A DNA stretch of 64,000 nucleotides, taken from assembly GCF_964355755.1 (NCBI RefSeq), contig NC_092680.1, positions 6,551,001-6,615,000 of the forward strand, read 5' to 3'. The stretch comes from Antedon mediterranea (taxonomy: Eukaryota; Echinodermata; Crinoidea; Comatulida; Antedonidae). Both the position numbers and the translations under genes were made by a program. Positions 30,285 to 40,980 of the stretch are shown piece after piece. The notes beneath the pieces were generated by a model. It searched no databases and was not told where the DNA came from. It saw only the letters and a list, made by a program, of their open reading frames with translations. Every line of letters begins with the position of its first letter. Position 1 is the first letter of the stretch.

Positions 30285-30706
30285 GAAAAACATGAACTTA
30301 TTGACTGGTAACTTTGCATTAAAAAAAAAAGGACTTAGTACTGTTTTTTATAATATGTTTTTTAATCCTGAATTATTTATACACTTTTATGATCTGTTTA
30401 TTTAGTAAGTTATAAATATATATTTGAATAAGAAAGTTTTATGTTTAATTAAATTATTTAGTTGAAATATGTTATAAAAAAAAAAAATTGACAACAAATT
30501 ATTTATAGACTTTGTTTTTAAGAAAAAAGAAAAAGTAGATTTATATTTATTACATCATGAAATTATTTATAGTTTGTTCTTAAGAGAAATGTATATTATA
30601 TATTATTATTATTTAAAAAGTGTTATTATTTATATTGTGTATTACTATTAATAAGAAAGTGTTATTATTTTAAGCTATTTTTTAAATTTAAATATGAAAG
30701 TGTTCA

Positions 30707-30734
<28 letters not shown>
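29210..30734 (+). mobile_element. 5'-truncated L1/Tx1-type LINE with poly(A) tail and 15-bp TSD
   Basis: The insertion ends in a long A run (about 30709-30734). It is bounded by the direct repeat AAACTTCAATAAAAA at 29195-29209 and 30735-30749, a textbook target-site duplication of target-primed reverse transcription. The insert starts inside ORF2. The body after the ORF (30285-30708) is an AT-rich 3' UTR. The perfect TSD suggests a fairly young insertion although the coding part already has a frameshift. Confidence 0.93.
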
Positions 30735-30739
<5 letters not shown>

Positions 30740-31274
30740 TCAATAAAAACTTGTTCATATAGGGGGTCTCTGTTTTCGAAATTTTTCTAAAAACAAATTC
30801 TAAGTATTATTACATTATTATAGGTAATATTAATAATTTTTCTAAAAACAAATTTCTAAATATTACTGTATTACATTAATTATTATAGGTAATATTAATA
30901 TTATAGTAAAAGACCAATCTTTTGGCACATATGGCGTTTCATACATATAACACTTGACCTATTTTTTCCGACAAAAATCAAAACGATGACTGGTGGACAA
31001 CATGAAAAAGACAAATTTACAATGACTGGGAAAAGCCTATTAAAAAACTGTGTGTACTTTACAGAAATATGTGAAAACAACATTTTGAGAAAATGACACT
31101 TTTATATTTAATTTCCTATGTTTTTATGTGTAAAATTAAATGTTTATCTCATAATTACTATAATATGAAGCATCAGTTGATCTTCAGATATACCTTTTTG
31201 GATAGATCTGATGATGTAGATGATTTTCCGTGAATAAAAAAAAATCCTATATTTTGACCTTGTTTGACCTCTTG

Positions 31275-31437
31275 ACCACATAAACTGACCTTAAAACCCA
31301 AAACTGAAGATGGCATCCACCCCTATCGTTTTTGTCACCCCACAAAGGATACATTCAACATGGTTGCCTGCTATTAACAAAAAATGCCCCCCAAACTTTT
31401 TATAGAGGACTTTTGTGTATTTGGCCTCTCTACTATA
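31275..31437. repeat. Right arm of the 5-kb inverted-repeat pair
   Basis: The complement reads TATAGTAGAGAGGCCAAATA and then GGGGGGCATTTTTTGTTAAT, GCAGGCAACCATGTTGAA and GATAGGGGTGGATGCC, matching 26368-26535 with scattered differences. Together the arms may be the termini of a large foldback or DNA transposon interrupted by LINEs, or two inverted copies of a repeat. Confidence 0.82.
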
Positions 31438-31504
31438 ATGTGTACTTGCAAGAAGAAGATACATATTGATGAAAATATTATTATAAACTATGCTGTGCTG
31501 TAGA

Positions 31505-32525
31505 TAGCGGTCTTTTTATTAAATGCTGGTCAATAGAGGGCATGCTTTGGTTGACGTCCATTTACAGGTGGTGAATACTGTATTCGAGAAATTACTTGTT
31601 TTAGAGGGCGGTCTATACCCTAATTCTGGTCAATAGGGGGCATACTATATCCTGTTTTGGTTGACCTCCATTACAGGTGAATACTGTATTCCTGAAAATA
31701 ATTGTTTTAGAGGGCGGGCTATACCCTAATTCTAGTCAATAGGTGGTATACTATATCCGGTTTGGCTGACCTCAATTTACAGTTGAATATTCATAAAATA
31801 CTTGTATTTTTTTAAGAGGGCGTTTTATATCTTATTGCTGGTCAATAGGGACATACTATATCCGGTTTGGCTGACCTCAATTTACAGGTGAATATTCATG
31901 AAATACTTCTAATTTTTTTAAGAGGGCGGTTTATATCTTATTGCTGGTCAATAGGGGGCATATAACCGGTTTGGCTGACCTCAATTTACAGGTAAATATT
32001 CATGAAATACTTCTATTTTTTAAAGAGGGCGTTTTATATCTTATTGCTGGTCAATAGGGAGCATACTATATCCGGTTTGGCTGACCTCAATTTACAGGTA
32101 AATATTTATGAAATACTTCTATTTTTTAAAGAGGGCGGTTTATATCTTATTGCTGGTCAATAGGGGAATACTATATCCGATTTGGCTGACCTCAATTTAC
32201 AGGTGAATATTCATGAAATACTTCTATTTTTTAAGAGGGCGGTTATATCTTATTGCTGGTCAATAGGGGGCATACTATATCCGGTTTGGCTGACCTCAAT
32301 TTACAGGTAAATATTCATGAAATACTTCTATTTTTTAAAGAGGGCGGTTTATATCTTATTGTCAATAGGGGGCATATAACCGGTTTGGCTGACCTCAATT
32401 TACAGGTGAATATTCATGAAATACTTCTATTATTTGAAGAGGGCGGTTTATATCTTATTGCTTGTCAATATGTGGCATGATATATCCGGTTTGCGTTGAC
32501 CTATATTTTTCAGGTGAATATTAAT
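31505..32525 (+). repeat. Minisatellite, about 104-bp unit, about 10 copies
   Basis: Each unit contains AGAGGGCGGTTTATATCTTA, TGCTGGTCAATAGGGGGCAT, ACTATATCCGGTTTGGCTGA, CCTCAATTTACAGGTGAATA and TTCATGAAATACTTCTATTT. The anchor GGTCAATA recurs near 31528, 31627, 31734, 31837, 31944, 32048, 32154, 32259, 32361 and 32463. The outer copies are more diverged than the central ones. This is usual for arrays homogenised by unequal exchange. Confidence 0.95.
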
Positions 32526-32564
32526 GACAATACTACACCAGCTTTCCTCAAATTTCACGGCCTA

Positions 32565-32920
32565 AAATCGGGTTCCTGGGAGAGCATTTTTTTTCTATGC
32601 AATTAAGGCCGAAATCATGAATAATTAATTAGAATAATTATGACATAATATGGAATAGTATAGCTGGCGCTATATAAGCCTGCAGGAAAACAGCGTTTGC
32701 CAACCGAAATGTTTGGTCTAGTGGTAAACCTATTTCACTGGAGCCCTCGGTTCGAGATCTTTAAAGAACATGTTTTTTTAATGAGACCTCATTTAGAGGG
32801 TTAGGTTTAGTATATTTAGTATATCAGCTATAATGCAATTTTTTATAATAGAAAATAATTAAGGTAGTGAATTATTCTGCCTTAATTGCATAGGGAAAAA
32901 AATAATGCTTCCCGGGACCA
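32565..32920. mobile_element. Foldback element with an internal tRNA-like promoter
   Basis: TTTTTTTCTATGCAATTAAGGC (about 32589-32610) is repeated inverted as GCCTTAATTGCATAGGGAAA at about 32879-32902, each next to a CCTGGGAGAGCAT/ATGCTTCCCGGG word. Between them is a tRNA-like head: A box TGGTCTAGTGGTAAACC (32714-32730) and B box GGTTCGAGATC (32749-32759). A complete cloverleaf is not apparent, so it is scored as a mobile element and not a tRNA gene. Confidence 0.5.
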
Positions 32921-33299
32921 AACCGCGGCAAACTCCCAGCTGGACCAACATAATGAAGCAGATATAAAATGGTCCTGTCTTCCCAGCCCCACCCAACATG
33001 ATTCAGTCGGGATGATGTAGGAAAAGTCCCCGGAAATCGCATTGTAATTTATTTGGAGGGTAAATATTTCGGGGTTTCCCTTTTGTCACCGTGTCGCGTC
33101 ATCAGTTCACACACGACTGTTATTACACATCTTAATCGAAACTTTAGCCGCCGTTTGGTATGTTGAGCCTACGATCATTTTTGGCAAGATCAAACCACAT
33201 AACTCGTAACCATGTAACATCTATCAAATACCATTCATCATCTCGACATTTCACTGTTGTAAGCTGAGTTTTGCTAAAAATAAAGGCGCTAACGTTTTT

Positions 33300-34775
33300 T
33301 TACATAACTGGTTACTATAGCATAATAAACATGCGCAGAGTCGAATAATGTGTTCTGCGCATGTCAATTATGCTATAGTAACCAGTTTTATCAAAAAATA
33401 AAAAGGTCGAAATTTGGCTATTTTTTGAAAAAATCCCTGTACTATATTATGAAGAAATGTTCGAAAATGGCCAATTTTCGAACCTTTTATTTTTTTGGAC
33501 ATAACTGGTTACTATAGCATAATAAACATGCGCAGAGTCGAATAATGTGTTCTGCGCATGTCAATTATGCTATAGTAACCAGTTTTATCGAAAAATGAAA
33601 AGGTCGAAATTTGGCTATTTTCCTAAAAAATCCCTTTACTATAGTACAGGGAAATTTTCGACCCTTTGATTTGATTGACATAACTGGTTACTATAGCATA
33701 ATAAACATGCGCAGAGTCGAATAATGTGTTCTGCGCATGTCAATTATGCTATAGTAACCAGTTTTATCGAAAAATATCGAAATTCGGCTATTTTTTTGTA
33801 AAAATCCCTGTACTATAGTCCAGGGAAATTTTCGAAAATGGCCAATTTCGACCCTTTGATTTTATTGACAAAACTCGTTAGGCCCTACTATCGCATAATA
33901 ATTATGCGCAGAGTCGAATAATGTGTTCTGCGCATGTCAATTATGCTATAGTAACCAGTTTTATTGAAAAATAAAAAGGTCGAAATTTTGCTATTTTTTG
34001 TACAAAATCCCTGTACTAGTAGGCCTACAGGGCAATTTTCGAAAATGGCCAATTTCCAACCCTCAAAATTTATTTTATTGACATAACTGGTTACTTTAGC
34101 ATAATAAACATGCGCAGAGTCGAATAATGTGTTCTGCGCATGTCAATTATGCTATAGTAACCAGTTTTATCGAAAAATATCGAAATTCGGCTATTTTTTG
34201 TAAAAATCCCTGTACTATAGTCCAGGGAAATTTTCGAAAATGGCCAATTTTCGACCCTTTGATTTTATTGACAAAACTCGTTAGGCCCTACTATAGCATA
34301 ATAATTATGCGCAGAGTCGAATAATGTGTTCTGCGCATTTCAATTATGCTATAGTAACCATTTTTATCGAAAAATAAAAAGGTCGAAATTTTGCTATTTT
34401 TTGTACAAAACCCCTGTACTAGTAGGCCTACAGGGAAATTTTCGATCATGGCCAATTTTCGACCCTTTTATTTTATTGAGATAACTGGTTACTATAGCAT
34501 AATAAACATGCGCAGAGTCAAGTAATATGTTCTGCACATGTCAATTATGCTATGAGTAACCAGTTTCATCGAAAAATAAAAAGGTCGAAATTTGGCTATA
34601 TTTTTTTGACTAGTAGGCCTACAGGAAAATTTTCGAAAATATCCAATTTCCAACCCTTTGATTTTATTGACATAATTAGTTACTATAGCATAATAAACAT
34701 GCGCAGAGTCGAATAATGTGTTCTGCGTCAATTATGCTATAGTAACCAGTTTTATCGAAAAATAAGAATAAAAAC
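33300..34775. repeat. Palindrome-bearing satellite, about 195-bp unit, 8 copies
   Basis: Each unit has a hairpin-forming core. The left arm is AACTGGTTACTATAGCATAA followed by AACATGCGCAGA, with a ~14-base loop GTCGAATAATGTGT, and a right arm complementary over about 34 bases (TCTGCGCATGTCAATTATGC then TATAGTAACCAGTT). The linker holds a second small palindrome (CCTGTACTATAGTACAGG and variants) and words such as GAAATTTTCGAAAATGGCC. Right-arm positions are near 33353, 33549, 33730, 33929, 34133, 34335, 34531 and 34722. In the last copy the right arm is shortened. Confidence 0.95.
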
Positions 34776-34812
34776 TATTATACTATAGCATAATAAATAA
34801 AGTTGTTATTAT

Positions 34813-35545
34813 TATAATCGGCTACAATAACTCTAAAGCCACCCAATCGATAAAATCAAGCATTTTAATATCAGACTTATCAGATCATTTTCCAGTATTG
34901 TTTTTTAAGCACGACAGAAATATTTTGAAAACTAGAGAAACAAAAATACATTTTTAAACAACAAAATACAATACAGTGTTCACAAACCTTTAGAACAGAA
35001 CTTCTAAATGAGCAATGGGAAGATACCCTAACATATTCAAATGCTAATAAGGCATGCCATTCATTTGCAGATAAAGTAACTACTACTATACACAGGTGTT
35101 TTCCCCGTGGATGACTAATGCCATACAAAAATCTATCCTATCCCAAAACAGATACAAATCGAAACCAACACACAATAACAAACTAACATATAATAATAAC
35201 ATAATAGAATATTGTGACAATTAAATCAAAAGAATCGGTATTGATGTAAAAAATACGTTGAAAGTAAAAATAAAAATAATATTATGTAGAAATAGAAAAA
35301 TGAATATTCTAAATGACATAAAGATGTTTACTGACATAGCAAAAGCTTTCAATACATGCTTTGTTAATATTAATATTATAATCATAATATATTATGACCT
35401 AATTTCAAAACCAATTGCTAATATTGTTAACAATATTTCCAGATCAATTAAAAATAGCAACTGTGCCTGTGTATAAAAAAGGGAATAAAGATGAGGTCAG
35501 CAATTATAGACCGATATCTATATGTCTATGATCTATGAGGCGGTA
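34813..35545 (+). pseudogene. LINE relic: endonuclease end and RT start
   Basis: The phrase ISDLSDHFPVLFF at about 34870-34908 is the C-terminal SDH(F/Y)P motif of the APE-type endonuclease of LINEs. At 35440-35520, FPDQLKIATVPVYKKGNKDE followed by NYRPIS is the entry to a CR1/Jockey-like reverse transcriptase. Between and around these are many frameshifts and stops, and the RT palm is missing after about 35545. It is a separate element from the LINE at 1398-2955, judged by the different sequence around NYRPIS. Confidence 0.8.
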
Positions 35546-35754
35546 GTGTACAATCAGACACCAAATAAATTGATAACAAAACGTTCGTAATAGGGATCTT
35601 CCTAGATCTGACTCAATGAATTAATATTGCTTGAAAACGATATTCACAGATATTAGATATAATATGATAATTCGATAAAATTTGTATTCAAATTTCGAAA
35701 ACTATATGCTATAATCGTTTATAACGGCATTAAAGCGATCGGTCAATCGGACAA

Positions 35755-36022
35755 TATTACATAACTCATTAACCTCTTCTGCTTCTTCTTGCTCATCAGA
35801 GGGAAAAGAACTTCATCTTTTTCCTCATCATTCATTCGTTTGCTTTTCTTGTTGTTTCCACCAACTTGAAGAAGGCAATCTAAATCATCAATAGCTTCCA
35901 TAGCATCTGCATAATTCTCTCTCCAAGGCTGACTTCATCAGTTGTATTCTTACAATACTGATTTACCACAGGAAGTTGGACCGCTGATCACAGCCGAAAG
36001 GTGTCACTAAACTGCTATCCAT
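35755..36022 (-). pseudogene. Broken P-loop ATPase-like segment of a virus-like element
   Basis: On the minus strand an ATG at 36020-36022 leads to a segment whose Walker A motif GPTSCGKS sits at 35959-35982, but a frame change separates the two and stops follow. The same strand, 0.5 kb downstream of the PolB relic, suggests a packaging-type ATPase of a Polinton/Maverick or related virus-like element. After the P-loop, an acidic/basic stretch (AIDDLDCLLQVGGN near 35880) of unknown nature continues to about 35760. The assignment is inference from one motif plus context. Confidence 0.5.
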
Positions 36023-36479
36023 AGCCTAATCAATGTGCTACTTTTAAAACTGAAACATTTATTATATTATATTATTTATTATACCTACAATTTCATTCAG
36101 GTTTTAGTAAAAAATTGTTATACATTTAGTGAAAAAAAAAATTTAAATTAGACATTAAAATAAATAATTAGTGAGTGACTATTCAGTAGAATGATACCTT
36201 TTTTAATAAAAAAAATAAAACCAACAAACACTATTACAAAACTATTAAAAGCTATATAAATTATAAACTTTTTTTTTTCTTTTTTTTAAATGTTGATAAA
36301 CATTTATACATTTTATTTAATTTATTTAATACAGTAAACTCATTTAAAACGTATAGTATTACATACAAAATGTTCAACAGACAAGGTAATTAATACTTAT
36401 ACTTTATGCATAATATTTATCTAGTGAAAATAAGTTTGTGCATAATTTTTTGGTCCCCCAGAAACGAAAGTGTAGATAA

Positions 36480-37460
36480 TAATCGTTAGGGTTAATTCCC
36501 CTAAATAATCACCAAGTGGTGGTCGCTATTCTCCAGGTTTAGAAAAAAATACACAAGAATCGGTGTCGTAGTACAGCACACGGTCTTGCAACTTTTCCAA
36601 TAAGTCATGCTCCAAAATGTCCAAAAGAATGAGTCTCTGTAGTTAAGTAATCTGCTGATGGAAAAAGAGAAATTGTATTCAGCTTCAAAAAGTTCATAGA
36701 AAATACAAAATTACAGGCAGAGGCTATGGTTATTAAACAGTTAGAAAACGGATCGACCCCTTCCTGATCTATACCATTATCAAGAACAGTTACTCGTTTG
36801 AATACGTGCCTAAATGATAAGCAGCAAGGCCTAATAATGTCCACGTCACTAACGCAATAATCAATTACCTGACTTTTTAAATCACCTCGCCTCCGCTCGT
36901 ACAAAATAAGAAAATCATTCCGGGCCGATTCATACATCTTGACGGGGTCTTACATCGAAGCATCGAGATATGGACCTACATAGTTTGCATTAAATTTATG
37001 AGGAAAGTATACCTTCTTTAACTCATTAATGCCAAAGGTTTTAGGTAGATTGGCTAAAGCCATCGTTAAAAAATGAAACGAATAGTAGTACCCTTAATTT
37101 TACTAAAAAGAATCTTACCACCATTAGTTATGACATCTGGAACAAAACCACATGAATACAAGGTAGGCCTAACCATAAACTTGATAGTTATGAGCAAGGC
37201 ATGTAGTATTATGACCGTAAGGATATTTTTTCAATACATACTCACAGAACTGGAATCAAGCGTCATCACCGTAAATTATTTTAGTCTTTTCCCCACAAAC
37301 ATCACATTCTTTGGAATCAACATCACCGGTGATAACAGTCTACACAGCATTTCTGTAGAACAGAGATTTGGAATATGTTCACCAGTCTCTTGTGTACACT
37401 CAAAATCGAAGAAAAAGAACTTCTCCACCGCATTTTTTCTTTCAATATCTTGAACTCTTT
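36480..37460 (-). pseudogene. Decayed protein-primed type-B DNA polymerase (Polinton/virus-like)
   Basis: Read on the minus strand, the relic shows several blocks of the DNA_pol_B_2 family in the right order. There is a segment between exonuclease and palm near 36970-37064, then an open stretch at 36605-36937 containing TIASAC and NTISLFP. After a frame change, the catalytic motif C YYDTDS appears at about 36557-36574, with GDYLGELT near 36490-36520. Stops and frameshifts divide the blocks, and upstream exonuclease-like parts (to about 37460) are heavily mutated. No terminal inverted repeats of a whole element were found. Such polymerases are known from Polintons/Mavericks and related animal viruses, so this is a genomic fossil. 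The host gene content around it does not explain it. Confidence 0.82.
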
Positions 37461-37779
37461 TCTGAAAAGATAAAAAAAAATAAACAAAAATACAAACTAT
37501 ATAATTAACACATTTAAATATTATATTTTTTATTTTAATATTAGTGATTATTCAGTAATGTAATACTTGATTTACTTACCATCCCTGCACCGTATTGCTG
37601 AACCATTTCATCATCCTCGATATCCATTTCTTCATACATTCGTTCTGGCTTGCGAATTAGGATGGGTAACGGAATCATCTCCAGCTACATCTACATTCGG
37701 CATACCAATTAGATTTACAGTATTGTGAAACGTCGTTAATATCAAAATTCTCAATCAGCATATCATTCTCCGCAACACA

Positions 37780-38075
37780 CCAAGCATTTAGTTTTGCACT
37801 GTGCGCTACTATACCTATTTTTGTTACAGTCGCGCACAGTGATATAATAAATAGGATTTAGTTTAGCACTGTGCGCTACTATACTCATATTTGTTGTATT
37901 TGCGCACATTTTGATATTGAATAGGATACGATTAAAATCACCGAGAAGTATAGAACTGTGTGCTACTATACCTATTTTAGTTGTACTAGGGTACAGTGAA
38001 AATGAATAGGATACGATTTTAAAAAAATCAGCAATAATTAAGTCTCAAGCACTGTGCGCTACTATACCAAACTTC
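37780..38075 (+). repeat. Diverged tandem repeat, about 75-bp unit, about 4 copies
   Basis: The word GCACTGTGCGCTACTATAC recurs near 37795, 37868, 37955 (AACTGTGTGCTACTATACC) and 38050. It alternates with words like CGCGCACAGTG or GCGCACATT and GAATAGGATACGATT. In the first unit CACTGTGCGC and GCGCACAGTG can pair, so these units also have a short dyad. Confidence 0.8.
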
Positions 38076-38619
38076 AAATTGCTTTTAATCGTATTCTATT
38101 AATTCATCATAGATAATGCCTCATATAAAATAAATACCAAGTGTTCCAGGCTAAATCCTAACCATGGACATTTAAATATACAAACAGGTGAGCATATATA
38201 GCCAATAGCGAATTAAGGTGTGGCCTAAGTGGCTCAACCAGCCTAACAAACATAAATACAGTATAAATCCATTAATAAAGGTAATAAACTTAAACTTACC
38301 AAAGATTATGCTTACTACTTCTATACCAGAACATGTAGGCCTGTATTAACATTAGTATACTTCATTGTAATATTATTTCTTGAGGACACATCCACCTAAC
38401 ATGGCTTTACAACTGTAACTGGCCTTCAAGACCCACCCAGGTCAAGCTCCATAGTGAGCCACCTGGAATAGCTAGTACTTTAGGAACACAACTGGGTAGC
38501 CAAATTGATCCCTAGACTTAATTGGAACATATAAAAGTACCGAATTGAAACTTACAGGGATTTTTGTCGAACATTTTCCTGTGCTATTGTGGATTCGTTC
38601 AAAAAATGAGCCCATTTTG
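38076..38619. other. Intergenic stretch, nothing recognised
   Basis: This is AT-rich DNA without open frames of note. A GC-richer part near 38400-38480 (ACCCACCCAGGTCAAGCTCC) has no identified function. Confidence 0.4.
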
Positions 38620-38830
38620 ACCTTTCTATTTTCGACATAACTGGTTACTACTGTATATCACAATTGACATATGCAGAGCACATTATATGATTCTGTGCAT
38701 GTCAATTTCAATATAGTAACTAGTTATTTCAACAAATAAAACGGTCAAAATTAGGTAGAATTTCGAAAATTTCCCTGTACTACAGTACAGGAATTTTTTT
38801 CCAAAAATGGGCAAATTTCGACCGTTCTAT
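38620..38830. repeat. Solo diverged copy of the palindromic satellite unit
   Basis: GACATAACTGGTTACTACTG, CATATGCAGAGCACATTATA, CTGTGCATGTCAATTTC and TATAGTAACTAGTT follow in the same order as the unit at 33300-34775. They are followed by CCCTGTACTACAGTACAGGA. It lies 3.8 kb from the array and is clearly older or independently evolving. Confidence 0.88.
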
Positions 38831-40980
38831 TTTTTAAATAACTTGTTGGCCATTTTTCTAAAATTTTATAATTGAATTATGAAAATTTCATTACAAAATT
38901 CCTTAACAAATGGGCAATTTCAGACCATTATATATTCCATTAGAAAGCTATAGTTATCATATATGCTAGATGCAGCTAATGTTTTACTACTACTGTACGT
39001 TGAAAAAGCAAAATTATTTCTTAGAGGGCGCCACAAATAATATTACAAGAAACTAAACCTACTTTAATTTCTTGTTACTTTTTTTATTTGATATTCTACA
39101 GTCAATACGAAAAGAAAAACAACCAATGTACAACATCTTAACAAATGATTCCACGCCATTTATTCAGTTGAATGATCTCTTTTTGTGTTATAGCAACATG
39201 TACAGACTAGGGACTTTTAAAATGACACTAACTACAGAAAGAAAAGTAAAACAGTGAAAATAGTTTTTTGGTGACGTAATAACAATAATTGCTTTTCATA
39301 TACAGTTACATAATGCCATTCGGGTTGTATGATTACGAATACAATTTCAAGATGTCTTATATGACGCATAATTAGCATTGTTTCTCGTTCACTTTCTTAT
39401 GAATAGAAATACAACATAGAAACCTAGGTTTTTTTAAATACAGGACTGTTCCTCAGGATTAGTTCCTACCCACCTTAGCAATCTGTGTCCATGGAACAAA
39501 AGGGTAAATAAAGTCTAAATGGCCCCTTAATAAACTTATGTTTAGCATTTTAAAATAAATTTTATTAGACCAGCTTAGTAAAGCAAACAGTTTCTTATTT
39601 TGTTAATTTTTACTTTAGAATGTGAATGTAGAATGCCCAGTGTTTGACCTCAATATGCTATTTCACCGTCCCTATTATTATTACATACAATTTTAGCTAA
39701 TTCAATGTATTGGACAATCACAAAAAATTCTTTATGCGTCATTCTGAGACAATGTACGACTAAACGAAATAAGGACACCGGAAAACTATTCACAACATAT
39801 TAACACACATAGTCACAATTGATCTTATTTACAGAAATTTTTACAATGAACATCACCTCTGCAGCTCACAACACAGCACTTCTCTACAAGAAAAAAAAAC
39901 AAAAAAAAAACAATAACATCTTTCTTTATCACTTAAATAACTATCACTCTTTTTGTTTTACTGAGGTAAAGAACTACTTGGAAAATGCATACTGGCATTA
40001 CATCAATGTTGATTCATGTTCTATTCAGGGTTTCTATATATATAACATCATATACAATTCTGTTACAATCTGCAAGGTTTCGTAATTACATGAAATACTG
40101 TTGATGATTTTCTAGAAAGGGAGTACTTACTAGCAATAATAATGCAGCACTAATTAAGTGCCACATACTACCCACCAATAAGGCAAGCTTTGCTTACCAT
40201 ACCAATAGGAAAACATCAGTCACCGAGTGTTTACAATCTACCGATATGAAGTTAGCATTGCTTAAATTTACACCAATAGGAAGCAAGCATTAGCTAAATT
40301 ATTATGTAGCTATGTCGACTTTCCACTAATAGGAAGCAAGCATTAGCTAACTTTTATGTAGCTATGTCTACATCCACCAATAGGGATGCAAGTATATCTA
40401 GTAGTGAGATTCATAGAAGTAATCCCTAAAATACAATCTAACTATGTTATGCTTTGTAGCATCAACTACCAACAGTTTGATTAAATTGCTTTTGCTGCAC
40501 TCAAATTCTTGAAACAATTTGTTTGAGATTTTGTGATCCCGATGATTTGCACATACTTTGGTTTACTAGTTTTTAGTCGCATCGCATCACACAATATTCC
40601 AATCTACACTCAAGGTGCTATGCAATTCCAACATCCACAACAGAAATCGCATACTAGACGGTTGCATGATATATACACATATTCATATAAGTTCTCACAA
40701 GGTATACCATCATTTCTAAATAAATAATCGCTTAATATTTTTGCTATCACCAGGAATTTTACATCGCATATGAAATCAAAGTTCTCAGCTGGAAGTGAGG
40801 AATTTCACACAAACATGTCCCATAATTTTTTACAAACACATTTCTTGACCAAATTCGACAGTGTTTATGTTCAGAAAGAGAATGGTTCTTGAGTTGAATT
40901 ATATTGATTCGTTTTTCTTCCTCATGAAATTCTACGGCTGTGATAAAACCCTGACGAAAGTTGTTCAGAAATTATGCACA
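38831..40980 (-). other. 3' UTR and downstream flank of Groucho
   Basis: The stop codon of Groucho is at 40981-40983 on the minus strand, so the 3' UTR runs leftwards from 40980. Its end cannot be fixed. Minus-strand AATAAA hexamers exist (for example the complement of 39561-39566), but so many A/T words occur that none is decisive. A short tandem pair TAGGAAGCAAGCATTAGCTA at 40276 and 40329 lies in this part. Confidence 0.4.
40260..40395. repeat. Short tandem repeat in the probable Groucho 3' UTR
   Basis: Two copies of TAGGAAGCAAGCATTAGCTA followed by TATGTAGCTATGTC occur about 55 bp apart, with shorter echoes (CACCAATAGG) upstream and downstream. Confidence 0.75.

Noticed and set aside
32253-32480. 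Open frame of 75 codons with repeated GLADLNLQVNIHEILL
   Set aside because: It simply reads through two minisatellite units; frames vary among units and no start context or homology supports a protein.
31505-34775. Regularly spaced repeats resembling a CRISPR array
   Set aside because: Units are long and repeated over their whole length, with no unique spacers; the sequence is eukaryotic and the arrays are satellites.
37073-37453. 126-codon plus-strand open frame
   Set aside because: It is antisense to the decayed PolB segment and has no independent support.
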